A DNA stretch of 64,000 nucleotides from Natronosporangium sp035305625. Lineage in GTDB: Bacteria; Actinomycetota; Actinomycetes; Mycobacteriales; Micromonosporaceae. Below the pieces are notes generated by a model. The model had not been told where the DNA came from. It worked only from the letters and a program-made list of their open reading frames with translations, and did not search any database. The DNA is taken from positions 496,001 through 560,000 of the forward strand of contig CAWEKD010000005.1 of the NCBI GenBank assembly GCA_963809545.1. Reading direction: 5' to 3'. Shown piece by piece: positions 17,301 to 23,998 of the stretch (within the stretch, counting starts at the first letter, position 1; every line of letters begins with the position of its first letter). The position numbers and the translations under genes were made by a program.

Positions 17301-17955
17301 CACCCTGGTCGCCGATGACATTCCGCTCAACGACGGCTGTCTGCGGCCGCTGCGGATCGTGGTGCCGCCGGGCACCATGCTGTCGCCGGAGTATCCGGCG
17401 GCGGTAGTGGCCGGCAACGTGGAGACGTCGCAGGCGGTCACCGGGGCACTGTATGCGGCGCTGCGGGTGCAGGCGGAGGGGTCCGGCACCATGAACAACG
17501 TCACTTTCGGCAACGCCCGCCACCAGTACTACGAGACGGTCGGCTCGGGTTCCGGGGCGGGGGAGGGGTTCGACGGCGCGCACGTGGTGCAGACCCACAT
17601 GACCAACTCCCGGCTCACCGATCCGGAGGTGCTGGAGTGGCGGTTTCCGGTGCGGGTGGAGTCGTTCGCCATTCGCCGGGGTAGCGGTGGGGCGGGCCGG
17701 TGGCGCGGCGGGGACGGGGCGGTGCGCCGGTTGTGGTTCGGTGAGCCGATGACGGTCAGCACCCTGGCGGGGCACCGACGGGTGCCCCCGTACGGGATGG
17801 CCGGCGGCCAACCGGGCGCGTGTGGTCGCACCTATGTGGAGCGTGCCGACGGTCGGGTGGTGGAGCTGGCCGCCGCGGACTCGGTGGAGGTCGGGGTGGG
17901 GGATGTGCTGGTGGTCGAGACCCCTGGGGGCGGTGGCTACGGTCAACCGGCCTGA
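14341..17955 (+). CDS. 5-oxoprolinase, fused HyuA-HyuB type
   Basis: 1,204 residues joining both subunits found separately in most bacterial hydantoinase/oxoprolinase systems, as in the eukaryotic OPLAH enzyme. The HyuA half (about 8-690) opens with FWVDRGGTFTDLVA, has RMGTTVATNALLER, and GFDMGGTSTDVSH near 285; the HyuB half (about 700-1204) has NLFMSIAEQMGARLEQTAQS, VNDPYHGGTHLPDVTV and ends GGGGYG. The family hydrolyses 5-oxo-L-proline to glutamate using ATP, a glutathione-cycle or pyroglutamate salvage step. It is a single gene; no pxp or hyu partner lies nearby. An almost full-length antisense frame is only a shadow. Confidence 0.92.
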   Translation: MESTAGRWQFWVDRGGTFTDLVARSPDGRLITHKLLSANPARYSDAAVAGIREVLAAETGIPPAELDLPQLVEVVRMGTTVATNALLERTGERTALVITRGFADALRIGYQNRPRIFDRRIVLPEQLAERVIEVDERVAADGTVLRSPDLAALERELTQAYADGIRAVAVVCLHSHLYPAHEQLIGELAQRLGFPQVSLSSEVSPLMKLVPRGDTTVVDAYLSPVLRRYVSQVAEALGPVRLMFMQSHGGLATADRVRGKDAILSGPAGGLVGMIRMSALAGFDRVIGFDMGGTSTDVSHYAGELERVLHSTVAGVRLRAPMLEIHTVAAGGGSVLTFDGSRARVGPGSAGANPGPACYRRGGPLTVTDANLLLGRIQPRYFPHVFGPTGDQPLDQDVVRERFTVLAEEMATATGVSRSPEEVADGFLQIAVANMANAVKKISVQKGHDVTEYVLTTFGGAGGQHACAVADALGIRTVLVPPMAGVLSALGIGLADLTVLREQSVEQPLTPELLPRLRELAEALGEAATAALRAQWPQGRITLTHRAHLRYEGTDTALVVPFGEPEQMVADFQAAYRRTYSFLLDRPLVVEALSVEATGVTDPPELPTLAPVSADVAPDPVDRVPMWHRGRWHRVPLFTREQLAPGHRVSGPAIITEANATTVVDDGWQATVTPYGHLRMDRVRQPAAVAASTQADPVRLEIFNNLFMSIAEQMGARLEQTAQSVNIKERLDFSCALFDPDGNLIANAPHMPVHLGSMGASVQEVIRRRAGTMKPGDVYAVNDPYHGGTHLPDVTVITPVFDEAGQRVRFFVASRGHHAEIGGLTPGSMPAHSRNVHEEGVLFDNWLLVDGGRFREEETRRLLTEAPYPSRNPETNLADLRAQIAANEKGIEEVQRMIDHFGLDVVLAYMRHVQDNAEQAVRRVIDALSDGEYAYEMDSGAVIRVKVTVDRATRSATIDFTGTSPQLESNYNAPTSVATAAVLYVFRTLVADDIPLNDGCLRPLRIVVPPGTMLSPEYPAAVVAGNVETSQAVTGALYAALRVQAEGSGTMNNVTFGNARHQYYETVGSGSGAGEGFDGAHVVQTHMTNSRLTDPEVLEWRFPVRVESFAIRRGSGGAGRWRGGDGAVRRLWFGEPMTVSTLAGHRRVPPYGMAGGQPGACGRTYVERADGRVVELAAADSVEVGVGDVLVVETPGGGGYGQPA

Positions 17956-17996
17956 CCGGCGGTCCCGACCTCCATCGCGCCGCACAGTGCGGGCGA

Positions 17997-18470
17997 CTAC
18001 CGGTGGTCGCCGCCGTGCACCTGGTCGACCGCGTGCGGCAGCAGGGGGCGGAGCACCGCCAGTCCGTCCCGGGCGCCGCCGGTGGAGCCGGGCAGGTTGA
18101 TGATCAGGGTGCGGCCGGCTACGCCGGCGACTCCGCGGGACAGCACCGCCGTGGGCACCCGGGTCGCTCCGTACGCCCGCAGCGCCTCCGCGATCCCCGG
18201 GATCTCGTAGTCGAGTACGGCCCGGGTCGCCTCCGGAGTCCGATCGGTGGGGGAGATACCGGTGCCGCCGCTGGTCAGCACCACCGCCACGCCGTCGGCC
18301 ACCGCCTGCCGGAGGGCCTCGGTCACCGGTTCCCCGTCCGGCACCACGACGGGTTCGCCCACCTGGTATCCGAGCTGGCGCAGTCCCTCGACCAGGATGG
18401 GGCCGGACGTGTCCGGGTAGATCCCGGCGGCGGCCCGGCGGGAGGCGACGATCACCCGGGCGGTGGTCAT
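17997..18470 (-). CDS. moaB: Molybdopterin adenylyltransferase/MoaB-type protein
   Basis: 157 residues from ATG 18470. The MoaB/MogA signature LTSGGTGISPTDRTPEAT (near residue 70) and SRGVAGVAGRTLIINLPGS (near 125) form the molybdopterin-binding site. The family adenylylates molybdopterin before metal insertion. The start overlaps the moaC stop as ATGA, so the two are translationally coupled. MogA and MoaB cannot be told apart by eye. Confidence 0.88.
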   Translation of the reverse strand: MTTARVIVASRRAAAGIYPDTSGPILVEGLRQLGYQVGEPVVVPDGEPVTEALRQAVADGVAVVLTSGGTGISPTDRTPEATRAVLDYEIPGIAEALRAYGATRVPTAVLSRGVAGVAGRTLIINLPGSTGGARDGLAVLRPLLPHAVDQVHGGDHR

Positions 18471-18952
18471 GGCCGCTCCGCGGGGCGTACCCAGTCGCCG
18501 GTCTTGCCGCCGCGTTTCCGCAGCACCCGTACCCGGTCCAGGCTGGCCGCCGGGTCCACCGCCTTGATCATGTCGATCAGAGTCAGTCCCGCGACCGCGA
18601 CCGCGGTCAGCGCCTCCATCTCCACCCCGGTCCGGTCGGCGGTCCGGGTGGTGGCGGTGATCTCCACTCCACCGTCCACCAGGGTCAATCCGACCGTGAC
18701 CGCGTGCAGCCCGATCGGGTGGCACAGCGGAATGAGGTCAGGGGTGCGTTTGGCGCCGAGGATGCCGGCGATCCTCGCCACGGTGAGCGCGTCCCCTTTG
18801 GGCAGCGCTTCGGCCCGCAGCAGCGCCACCACCTCCGGGGTGGTCCGGACCAGCCCGGCGGCCACCGCCTCCCGGGAGGTGGGGGTCTTGCCGCTGACAT
18901 CCACCATCCGGGCGGTGCCGTACTCGTCGAGGTGGGTGAGGCGTTCCGTCAC
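18467..18952 (-). CDS. moaC: Cyclic pyranopterin monophosphate synthase MoaC
   Basis: 161 residues from GTG 18952, placed 7 bases after a TAGGCT -10 box; a longer reading to 19600 is antisense to the permease gene. The conserved LTHLDEYGTARMVDVSGK start, the LIPLCHPIGLHAVTV motif (near residue 70) and the GVEMEALTAVAVAGLTLIDMIK segment (near 110) are diagnostic. It converts the cyclised GTP precursor to cyclic pyranopterin monophosphate, the second step of molybdenum cofactor synthesis. It pairs with moaB; moaA, moaD and moaE are not in the window. Confidence 0.95.
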   Translation of the reverse strand: MTERLTHLDEYGTARMVDVSGKTPTSREAVAAGLVRTTPEVVALLRAEALPKGDALTVARIAGILGAKRTPDLIPLCHPIGLHAVTVGLTLVDGGVEITATTRTADRTGVEMEALTAVAVAGLTLIDMIKAVDPAASLDRVRVLRKRGGKTGDWVRPAERP

Positions 18953-18959
18953 GCCGGCG

Positions 18960-18965
18960 AGCCTA
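18960..18965 (-). promoter_or_regulatory. -10 box TAGGCT, leaderless start of moaC
   Basis: On the minus strand TAGGCT is 7 bases before GTG 18952. No Shine-Dalgarno sequence sits at normal distance. Confidence 0.6.
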
Positions 18966-19081
18966 CCGTTGCTCCTTCCCGGGTGGGTACACCTCGCTCG
19001 ACGGTCGACCGATCCGTGGTGGCGAATGTGAGCCGGGTCGGTCTGAGTCGGCCGGGCGGTGGTTTGCCGGTGGGGGGTCGA

Positions 19082-19087
19082 GATACT
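19082..19087 (+). promoter_or_regulatory. -10-like GATACT, leaderless start of TauE-type permease
   Basis: GATACT is 7 bases before GTG 19095, matching the spacing of the other leaderless starts here. Confidence 0.45.
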
Positions 19088-19094
19088 CAGGACC

Positions 19095-19817
19095 GTGGAA
19101 TCCCTGGTCCTCGCCGCTGTCCTGGTCATGCTGCTCGCGGCGGCGGTCCAGGCGGTCACCGGATTCGGGTTCGCGCTGGTGGCGATTCCGCTGCTGGCGC
19201 TGACCGCCGACCCACGTACCGCGGTGGTCTCGGTAGGGGTGGCCGGACTCGCCATGACGGTGATGGCGGCGGTGCGGGAGCGCCGGCACGCCCGCTGGTC
19301 CACCGCGGGGCTGCTCGTGGCGGCGTCGGTGGTCGGCATGCCGGCCGGGCTGCTGGTGCTGCGGTCAGCTCCCGCGCGGGTGTTGACGCTGCTGATCGGC
19401 GCCGGGGTGATCGGGTGTGCCCTGCTGATCTGGCGGGGGTTACGGCTGCCGAATCGCCGGCCGGTGGTGGTCGGGGTGGGGATCCTCGCCGGCGCCCTGG
19501 CGACCGCTACCGGCACCAACGGCCCGCCGCTGGTGGCGGCGCTGCAGGCGATGGGGTACGCGCCGCGGGCGTTCCGGGCCACCCTGGCGGTCACGTTCAC
19601 CGGTTCCGGGCTGCTGGCGCTGACCGGGTTCGGGCTGACCGGTCAGTTCACCCCGGAGGTGCTGATGCTGGGGGGTGCCGGGATTCCCGCCACGCTGGTG
19701 GGTTGGTGGCTGGGGGACCGGGTGTTCCACCGGCTCGATCCGGAGCGGTTCCGCCGCTTGTTGCTGTGGGCGCTGGTCGGCTGTGGGGTGCTGATCATCG
19801 CCCCGGTGCCGGGCTGA
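19095..19817 (+). CDS. TauE/SafE-family membrane permease
   Basis: 240 residues from GTG 19095, with about seven to eight hydrophobic helices. The first repeat carries AAAVQAVTGFGFALVAIPLL and the second GALATATGTNGPPLVAALQ, the paired G-x-G motifs of TauE/SafE (DUF81) transporters. The family exports sulfite, sulfoacetate or related anions, though many members have unknown cargo. It diverges from moaC; a link to molybdenum-dependent sulfite metabolism is possible but unproven. Confidence 0.85.
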   Translation: MESLVLAAVLVMLLAAAVQAVTGFGFALVAIPLLALTADPRTAVVSVGVAGLAMTVMAAVRERRHARWSTAGLLVAASVVGMPAGLLVLRSAPARVLTLLIGAGVIGCALLIWRGLRLPNRRPVVVGVGILAGALATATGTNGPPLVAALQAMGYAPRAFRATLAVTFTGSGLLALTGFGLTGQFTPEVLMLGGAGIPATLVGWWLGDRVFHRLDPERFRRLLLWALVGCGVLIIAPVPG

Positions 19818-19859
19818 CCCGGCGCCGAGCCGGCGGAAGCGACCCGATCCGGTCTGCGA

Positions 19860-20462
19860 TCAGAGGTACTGGCCGGGCAGCCGGTCGTCGCTGGGCCGGC
19901 TCTGTCCCTGACCAGGCAGCACCATTCCGCCCTGGGCCGCCGGCAGGGCTCGCCCGGCCCGGATCTGGTCCAACTGGAGCCGGGCCGCCATCTGCTGGGC
20001 GACCAGCGCCGCCTGGATGCCGTGGAACAGTCCTTCCAGCCAGCCGACCAGTTGGGCCTGCGCGATCCGCAGCTCGGCCTCGCTGGGAACCTCTTCGTCC
20101 CCGAACGGCAACGAGAGGCGGCGCAGCTCGTCCCGGAGCTCCGGCGCGAGGCTGTCCTCCAGCTCAACGATCGACTGGTGGTGGATTTCCTTGAGCCGCT
20201 GCCGGCCGGCCTCGTCCAGCGGCGCCGCCCGGACCTCCTCCAACAGCTGCTTGATCATGCTGCCGACCCGCATGACCTTGGCCGGCTGCTCGACCAGCTT
20301 CGCGGGATCTTCGTGGGCTTCGCCCTCGGGCTGCTCTTCCCCGGGCTGCTCACCCACTGACAACGCCCCTATCGGCCGTCCGTCCGGGCCTACGACCATC
20401 ACGCCGCGCCCCTCGTCGTCCGGCCGCTGGTCCTGCCTGTCGGACATCTGTGGCTCAGTCAT
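19860..20462 (-). CDS. bpa: Bacterial proteasome activator Bpa
   Basis: 200 residues. The helical core (LDEAGRQRLKEIHHQSIVELE; PSEAELRIAQAQLVGWLEGL; HGIQAALVAQQMAARLQLDQI) matches mycobacterial Bpa/PafE, an ATP-independent ring that opens the 20S proteasome. The protein ends in GQYL, the C-terminal motif that docks into the alpha-ring pockets. It delivers unfolded proteins for degradation without Pup or ATP. The gene therefore implies a 20S proteasome elsewhere in the genome. A TAAGGT box 8 bases before the ATG suggests a near-leaderless transcript. It converges on the TauE gene. Confidence 0.92.
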   Translation of the reverse strand: MTEPQMSDRQDQRPDDEGRGVMVVGPDGRPIGALSVGEQPGEEQPEGEAHEDPAKLVEQPAKVMRVGSMIKQLLEEVRAAPLDEAGRQRLKEIHHQSIVELEDSLAPELRDELRRLSLPFGDEEVPSEAELRIAQAQLVGWLEGLFHGIQAALVAQQMAARLQLDQIRAGRALPAAQGGMVLPGQGQSRPSDDRLPGQYL

Positions 20463-20547
20463 CGTGTACCACCTTAGCGCGCGGGAGGGAGGATTCCCGG
20501 TCCTCGGTACCAGTCCGTCCGCCGTGGGCCCGCTGGTCGCCCGGCGC

Positions 20548-20553
20548 TACCGT
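20548..20553 (+). promoter_or_regulatory. -10 box TACCGT, leaderless start of alpha/beta hydrolase
   Basis: TACCGT lies 6 bases before GTG 20560, which is also where the hydrolase frame stops overlapping bpa and its promoter. Confidence 0.5.
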
Positions 20554-20559
20554 GGGCGC

Positions 20560-21372
20560 GTGCACTCCGAGCCCACCCAGGATGGCCCCCCGCCGACCGA
20601 GGGAGCGGGCAGCGGTCCCCCGAACCCACGGGAGGTGTTGACCCGCCCGGCGCCGGCGCCGGATCGCACCGTGGCCTACGGCGACCACCCCGATCAGGTG
20701 GTGGACCTTCGGCTGCCCGCGCCCGGGCACCCGGACCGCCCACCGGTGGTGGTGATCCACGGCGGGTTCTGGCGGGCAGAGTACGACCGCCGCCACACCG
20801 ACCCGCTCGCTGCTGATCTCGCTAGCCGAGGCTGGCCCGTGATCCAGCTGGAGTACCGCCGTACCGGCACCCCGGACGGTGCCTGGCCGGCCACGTTCGA
20901 GGACGTGGCGGCGGCGCTCGCGACCCTGCCCCGGTTGACCGGGCTCAAGCAGGCGCCACTGCTGTTGGGGCACTCCGCCGGCGGGCACTTGGCGCTGTGG
21001 TGGGCCGGCCGGCACCGGACCGCCCGCGGGGTGGTGGCGCTGGCGCCGGTGGCTGACCTGGCCGCCGCCCACGCCCAGGACCTTGACCGGGGCGCGGTGG
21101 TGGCGCTGCTGGGAGGCGACCCGGCCGCGGTGCCGGACCGATTCCAGTACGCGCAGCCGGCGGTCCCTCCGCACGTACCGGTCACCGTGATCCACGGGGA
21201 CCAGGACCAGCAGGTGCCGATGGCGATCAGCCAGGCCTGGGTGGCGGCCGCCCGGGCAGCCGGCGGGGACGTCGCCCTGCTCGCCCTGCCCGGTGTTGAA
21301 CATTTCGGACTAATCGACCCACGCTCCTCCGCCTGGCCCGCGGTGGTGCGGACGATCGTCGGGCATTGTTGA
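20560..21372 (+). CDS. Alpha/beta hydrolase, esterase/formamidase-like
   Basis: 270 residues from GTG 20560; the open frame extends to 20017, but that part is antisense to bpa. The core has the oxyanion motif VVIHGGFWR near residue 65, the nucleophile elbow GHSAGGH (Ser139), Asp216 in HGDQDQQVP and His248 in VEHFGLIDP, so the triad is complete. The HGG motif and size resemble carboxylesterase/kynurenine-formamidase-type serine hydrolases. The substrate is unknown. The next gene starts 75 bp downstream with its own ribosome site. Confidence 0.85.
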   Translation: MHSEPTQDGPPPTEGAGSGPPNPREVLTRPAPAPDRTVAYGDHPDQVVDLRLPAPGHPDRPPVVVIHGGFWRAEYDRRHTDPLAADLASRGWPVIQLEYRRTGTPDGAWPATFEDVAAALATLPRLTGLKQAPLLLGHSAGGHLALWWAGRHRTARGVVALAPVADLAAAHAQDLDRGAVVALLGGDPAAVPDRFQYAQPAVPPHVPVTVIHGDQDQQVPMAISQAWVAAARAAGGDVALLALPGVEHFGLIDPRSSAWPAVVRTIVGHC

Positions 21373-21446
21373 CTCCGGTGAGGAGGCACGGTACAACCGT
21401 GGAGGCCAGTTCGCGGCGTCACGCCGCCGGCCGGAAGGAGCCACCC

Positions 21447-22637
21447 GTGTCCAGGCTAGACCGTCGAGGTGTGCTCAAGCTCCTCGCCACGGCGGGAGCC
21501 GCAGGCCTCGTCACCGCATGCGGCGGCCGGAACCGGTCCGACTCCCGCAGTTCCTCCACGCAGCCGCTTCGCATCGGTCTGCTGGTGCCCAGCAGCGGCC
21601 CGTTGCTGACGATCGGGGAGCAGATCCGGAACGGTTTCCGGCACTACCTGGCCGAGACCGGAGGCCTGCTCGGTGACCACCCGGTGCGCGAGGTGGTGGC
21701 GGACGAAGGAGAGACACGCGAGTCGGCCCGGGAAGCGGCGGAGCAGCTGCTGCAGCAGGAGGTACACGCGATCGTCGGGGTGGCGAACCCCGCCGTCCTG
21801 GCCGAGCTGACGCCGCTGGTGGAGGAGGCGCACGTGCCGCTGCTGTCCGCCAACGGTTCCGCCCCGGATCTGCGGGGCGGGCCGTACCTGTGGCGCACCG
21901 CGTTCCTGAACAGCGAGCCGGGCCTGGCGCTGGGACGCTATCTGGCCAGCGAAGTCGACGGCCCGGTGGCGATCATCGCCCAGGACGATCAGTTCGGAAT
22001 TGACGCGGTCGCCGGGCTACGGGAGGCGTTCGCCACCGCCCAGGCCAGCAACCGGCTCGCCGAGCCGATCTTCACCCGGCACCGGGACGTGCTGGCGGAG
22101 GACGGCCTGGCTGGCACGCTGAATCTCCTCGCCGACCAACGCCCCGCCGCCGTCTTCGCCGCCTACTCCGGGGAGGCCGCCAGCGCGTTCCTCACCCAAT
22201 ATCTCCACGCCGGGCTGAGTCCGCGCCGGCTGTACGGGCCCGCCGACCTGACCGAGGGGCCGGTGCTGGAGGCGCTCGGCAAGGACACGTTGGGCATTCG
22301 GACCGCCAGCAATTACGCCCCGGAGCTGCGGGGATCCACCAACCAGCTGTTCGCGCTGTCCTACCGGGACGAGTTCGGCCCGCCCACCACCTATGCGGTG
22401 GCGGCCTACGACGCGGCCGCCGTGCTGGACACCGCGATCCGGCTGGTCGACGGCGACATCACCCCTCGCCTCCTGACGCTCGCACTGGGTGAGGTGGGTC
22501 TGATCGACAGCCCGCGAGGACGCTGGCAGTTCAACCAGAGCCGCACCCCTACCCAGCGGTGGTACCTGCGTCAGGTGGCGTGGGACGGGCCGGTCATCGC
22601 CAACCTGGTGGTCGGCGAGCTCGGCACCCTCGGCTGA
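21447..22637 (+). CDS. Orphan ABC-type ligand-binding lipoprotein (LivJ-like), Tat signal
   Basis: 396 residues from GTG 21447, with GGAAGGAG 6 bases upstream. The N-terminus RLDRRGVLKLL has the twin-arginine pattern and ends in lipobox LVTAC, suggesting folded export by Tat and lipid anchoring. The rest is a type-1 periplasmic-binding fold of the branched-chain amino acid/urea receptor class (RIGLLVPSSGPLLTIGEQIRN; AIVGVANPAVLAEL). No permease or ATPase gene is adjacent, so it may serve a distant transporter or act as a sensor. It converges on ddaH with no spacing. Confidence 0.8.
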   Translation: MSRLDRRGVLKLLATAGAAGLVTACGGRNRSDSRSSSTQPLRIGLLVPSSGPLLTIGEQIRNGFRHYLAETGGLLGDHPVREVVADEGETRESAREAAEQLLQQEVHAIVGVANPAVLAELTPLVEEAHVPLLSANGSAPDLRGGPYLWRTAFLNSEPGLALGRYLASEVDGPVAIIAQDDQFGIDAVAGLREAFATAQASNRLAEPIFTRHRDVLAEDGLAGTLNLLADQRPAAVFAAYSGEAASAFLTQYLHAGLSPRRLYGPADLTEGPVLEALGKDTLGIRTASNYAPELRGSTNQLFALSYRDEFGPPTTYAVAAYDAAAVLDTAIRLVDGDITPRLLTLALGEVGLIDSPRGRWQFNQSRTPTQRWYLRQVAWDGPVIANLVVGELGTLG

Positions 22638-23456
22638 TCAGGCCCGCAGCTCCTGCACGCAGCACTTGACGCTGCCGCCGCCCTTCTTCAACTCCGACAG
22701 GTCCACCGGCACCGGCGTGTACCCGGCGGCGGTCAGCTTGTCCGCCATCCCGGTGGCTTCCGCGTTCAGCACTACGTGCTGGCCGTCACTGACCGCGTTC
22801 AGCCCGAACGCGGACGCGTCCGCCTCATCCGCGATCACCGCATCGGGGAACAGTTGCCGCAGCACCCGCTGGGAGCCGGACGAGAACGCCTCCGGGAAGT
22901 AGGCCACCGCCGGCCGACCGGCCCGCTCACCGGGGTAGGCGAGCACCGTCAGCGCGGTGTCCAGGTGGTAGAACCGTGAGTCCACCAGCTCCAGCGAGAT
23001 CACCGGCCGACCGAACACCTCCTGCACCTCCCGGTGGGCGGCGTGGTCGGTGCGGAACCCGTACCCGGCGAGGATCAGTTCCCCGGTCCAGGCCAGGTCC
23101 CCTTCCCCTTCGTTGACGAGGGTGGGGGCCGCGAAGCGCCATCCGTGCTGCTCGTACCAGGCACGGTGGTGGTCGGCCTCGGCGGTCCGCTGCGGGTGGC
23201 GGAACTGGGCGCCGTAGGCGGTCCCGTCCAGGACGAACCCCCCGTTGGCGGCGTACACCATGTCCGGCAGGCCCGGCGCGGGCACCAGCTCGTGCACGGT
23301 GTGCCCCAGCCCGACGAGCGTCTCACGCAACTGCCGCCACTGCTTGATCGCCAGCTCGGGGTCCACCGAGCCGGTGGGGTCCATCCACGGGTTGATGGCG
23401 TAGGCCACCTGGAAGTGCTCAGGTGGGCACATGAGGTACGTACGAGGGGACGTCAT
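22638..23456 (-). CDS. ddaH: Dimethylarginine dimethylaminohydrolase/amidinotransferase-type enzyme
   Basis: 272 residues. Guanidine-group-modifying fold: MCPPEHFQVAYAINPWM start, PDMVYAANGG, EGEGDLAWTG, the catalytic His in SRFYHLDTALT and the C-terminal nucleophile in GGSVKCC (Cys265). DDAH hydrolyses methylated arginines to citrulline and methylamines; close relatives are arginine deiminases or ornithine-forming, so the substrate is inferred. A divergent Lrp gene and a palindrome overlapping the start codon point to amino-acid-responsive control. The name is used in the family sense. Confidence 0.85.
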   Translation of the reverse strand: MTSPRTYLMCPPEHFQVAYAINPWMDPTGSVDPELAIKQWRQLRETLVGLGHTVHELVPAPGLPDMVYAANGGFVLDGTAYGAQFRHPQRTAEADHHRAWYEQHGWRFAAPTLVNEGEGDLAWTGELILAGYGFRTDHAAHREVQEVFGRPVISLELVDSRFYHLDTALTVLAYPGERAGRPAVAYFPEAFSSGSQRVLRQLFPDAVIADEADASAFGLNAVSDGQHVVLNAEATGMADKLTAAGYTPVPVDLSELKKGGGSVKCCVQELRA

Positions 23457-23470
23457 ACTTCATAAGTATG
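23454..23470. promoter_or_regulatory. Palindrome overlapping the ddaH start codon
   Basis: CATACTT (23454-23460), CAT, AAGTATG (23464-23470) is a perfect 7-bp-arm inverted repeat. The left arm contains the complement of the ddaH ATG. It lies in the ddaH/lrp divergent gap and is the best candidate Lrp operator there. Confidence 0.6.
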
Positions 23471-23530
23471 GGCAGCCTTCAGCAGCAGTGACAGTGGCGA
23501 ATCTTGCATCTGACCTACGGGTTCTTGCAT

Positions 23531-23998
23531 ATGGATGAGATTGACAAGCAGATCGTTGCAACGCTGGTAGACAACGCGCGAGCCTCGTACGCGGAGATCG
23601 GCGCGGTGGTGTCGCTGTCCGCGCCCGCGGTCAAACGACGGGTGGACCGGCTGCGGGCGACCGGGGTGATCCGCGGCTTCACCGCGGTCGTGGATCAGGC
23701 GGCGATCGGCTGGACCACGGAGGCGTTCGTGGAGCTCTACTGCGTGGGCCGCACCTCCCCCGGGCAGATCGCCGAAGCCGCCGCGCGTCACCCGGAAGTG
23801 GTAGCGGCCTACACCGTCTCCGGGGAGGCGGACGCGCTGGTGCATCTGCGGGCCGCCGACATCACCCACCTGGAGCAAGCGCTGGAGCGGCTGCGGGCGG
23901 AGCCGTTCGTCTCCTCCACCCGCAGCACCATCGTGCTGTCCCGGTTGGTCGACACCGTGGGAACCCAACTCACCGCTCCGCCGTCCAAACCGGCATGA
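23531..23998 (+). CDS. Lrp/AsnC-family transcriptional regulator
   Basis: 155 residues from ATG 23531; an upstream in-frame start at 23504 gives a non-family N-terminus. It begins MDEIDKQIVATLVDNARASYAEIG, the typical Lrp helix-turn-helix (about 3-50), followed by the RAM ligand-binding domain (about 65-150). Lrp proteins bind DNA as dimers or octamers and sense amino acids. Divergence from ddaH suggests it controls arginine-derivative breakdown. CTTGCAT occurs twice in its upstream region (23501-23507 and 23525-23531), a possible second site. Its stop overlaps the next start as ATGA. Confidence 0.9.
   Translation: MDEIDKQIVATLVDNARASYAEIGAVVSLSAPAVKRRVDRLRATGVIRGFTAVVDQAAIGWTTEAFVELYCVGRTSPGQIAEAAARHPEVVAAYTVSGEADALVHLRAADITHLEQALERLRAEPFVSSTRSTIVLSRLVDTVGTQLTAPPSKPA

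Noticed and set aside
15007..17985. 992-codon minus-strand open frame
   Set aside because: It is antisense to the clear 5-oxoprolinase gene; His/Arg/Pro-rich composition is typical of a GC-rich shadow frame.
18953..19600. N-terminal extension of moaC
   Set aside because: Antisense to the TauE gene; MoaC similarity starts at GTG 18952.
20017..20559. N-terminal extension of the alpha/beta hydrolase frame
   Set aside because: Antisense to bpa; a leaderless GTG at 20560 explains the start.
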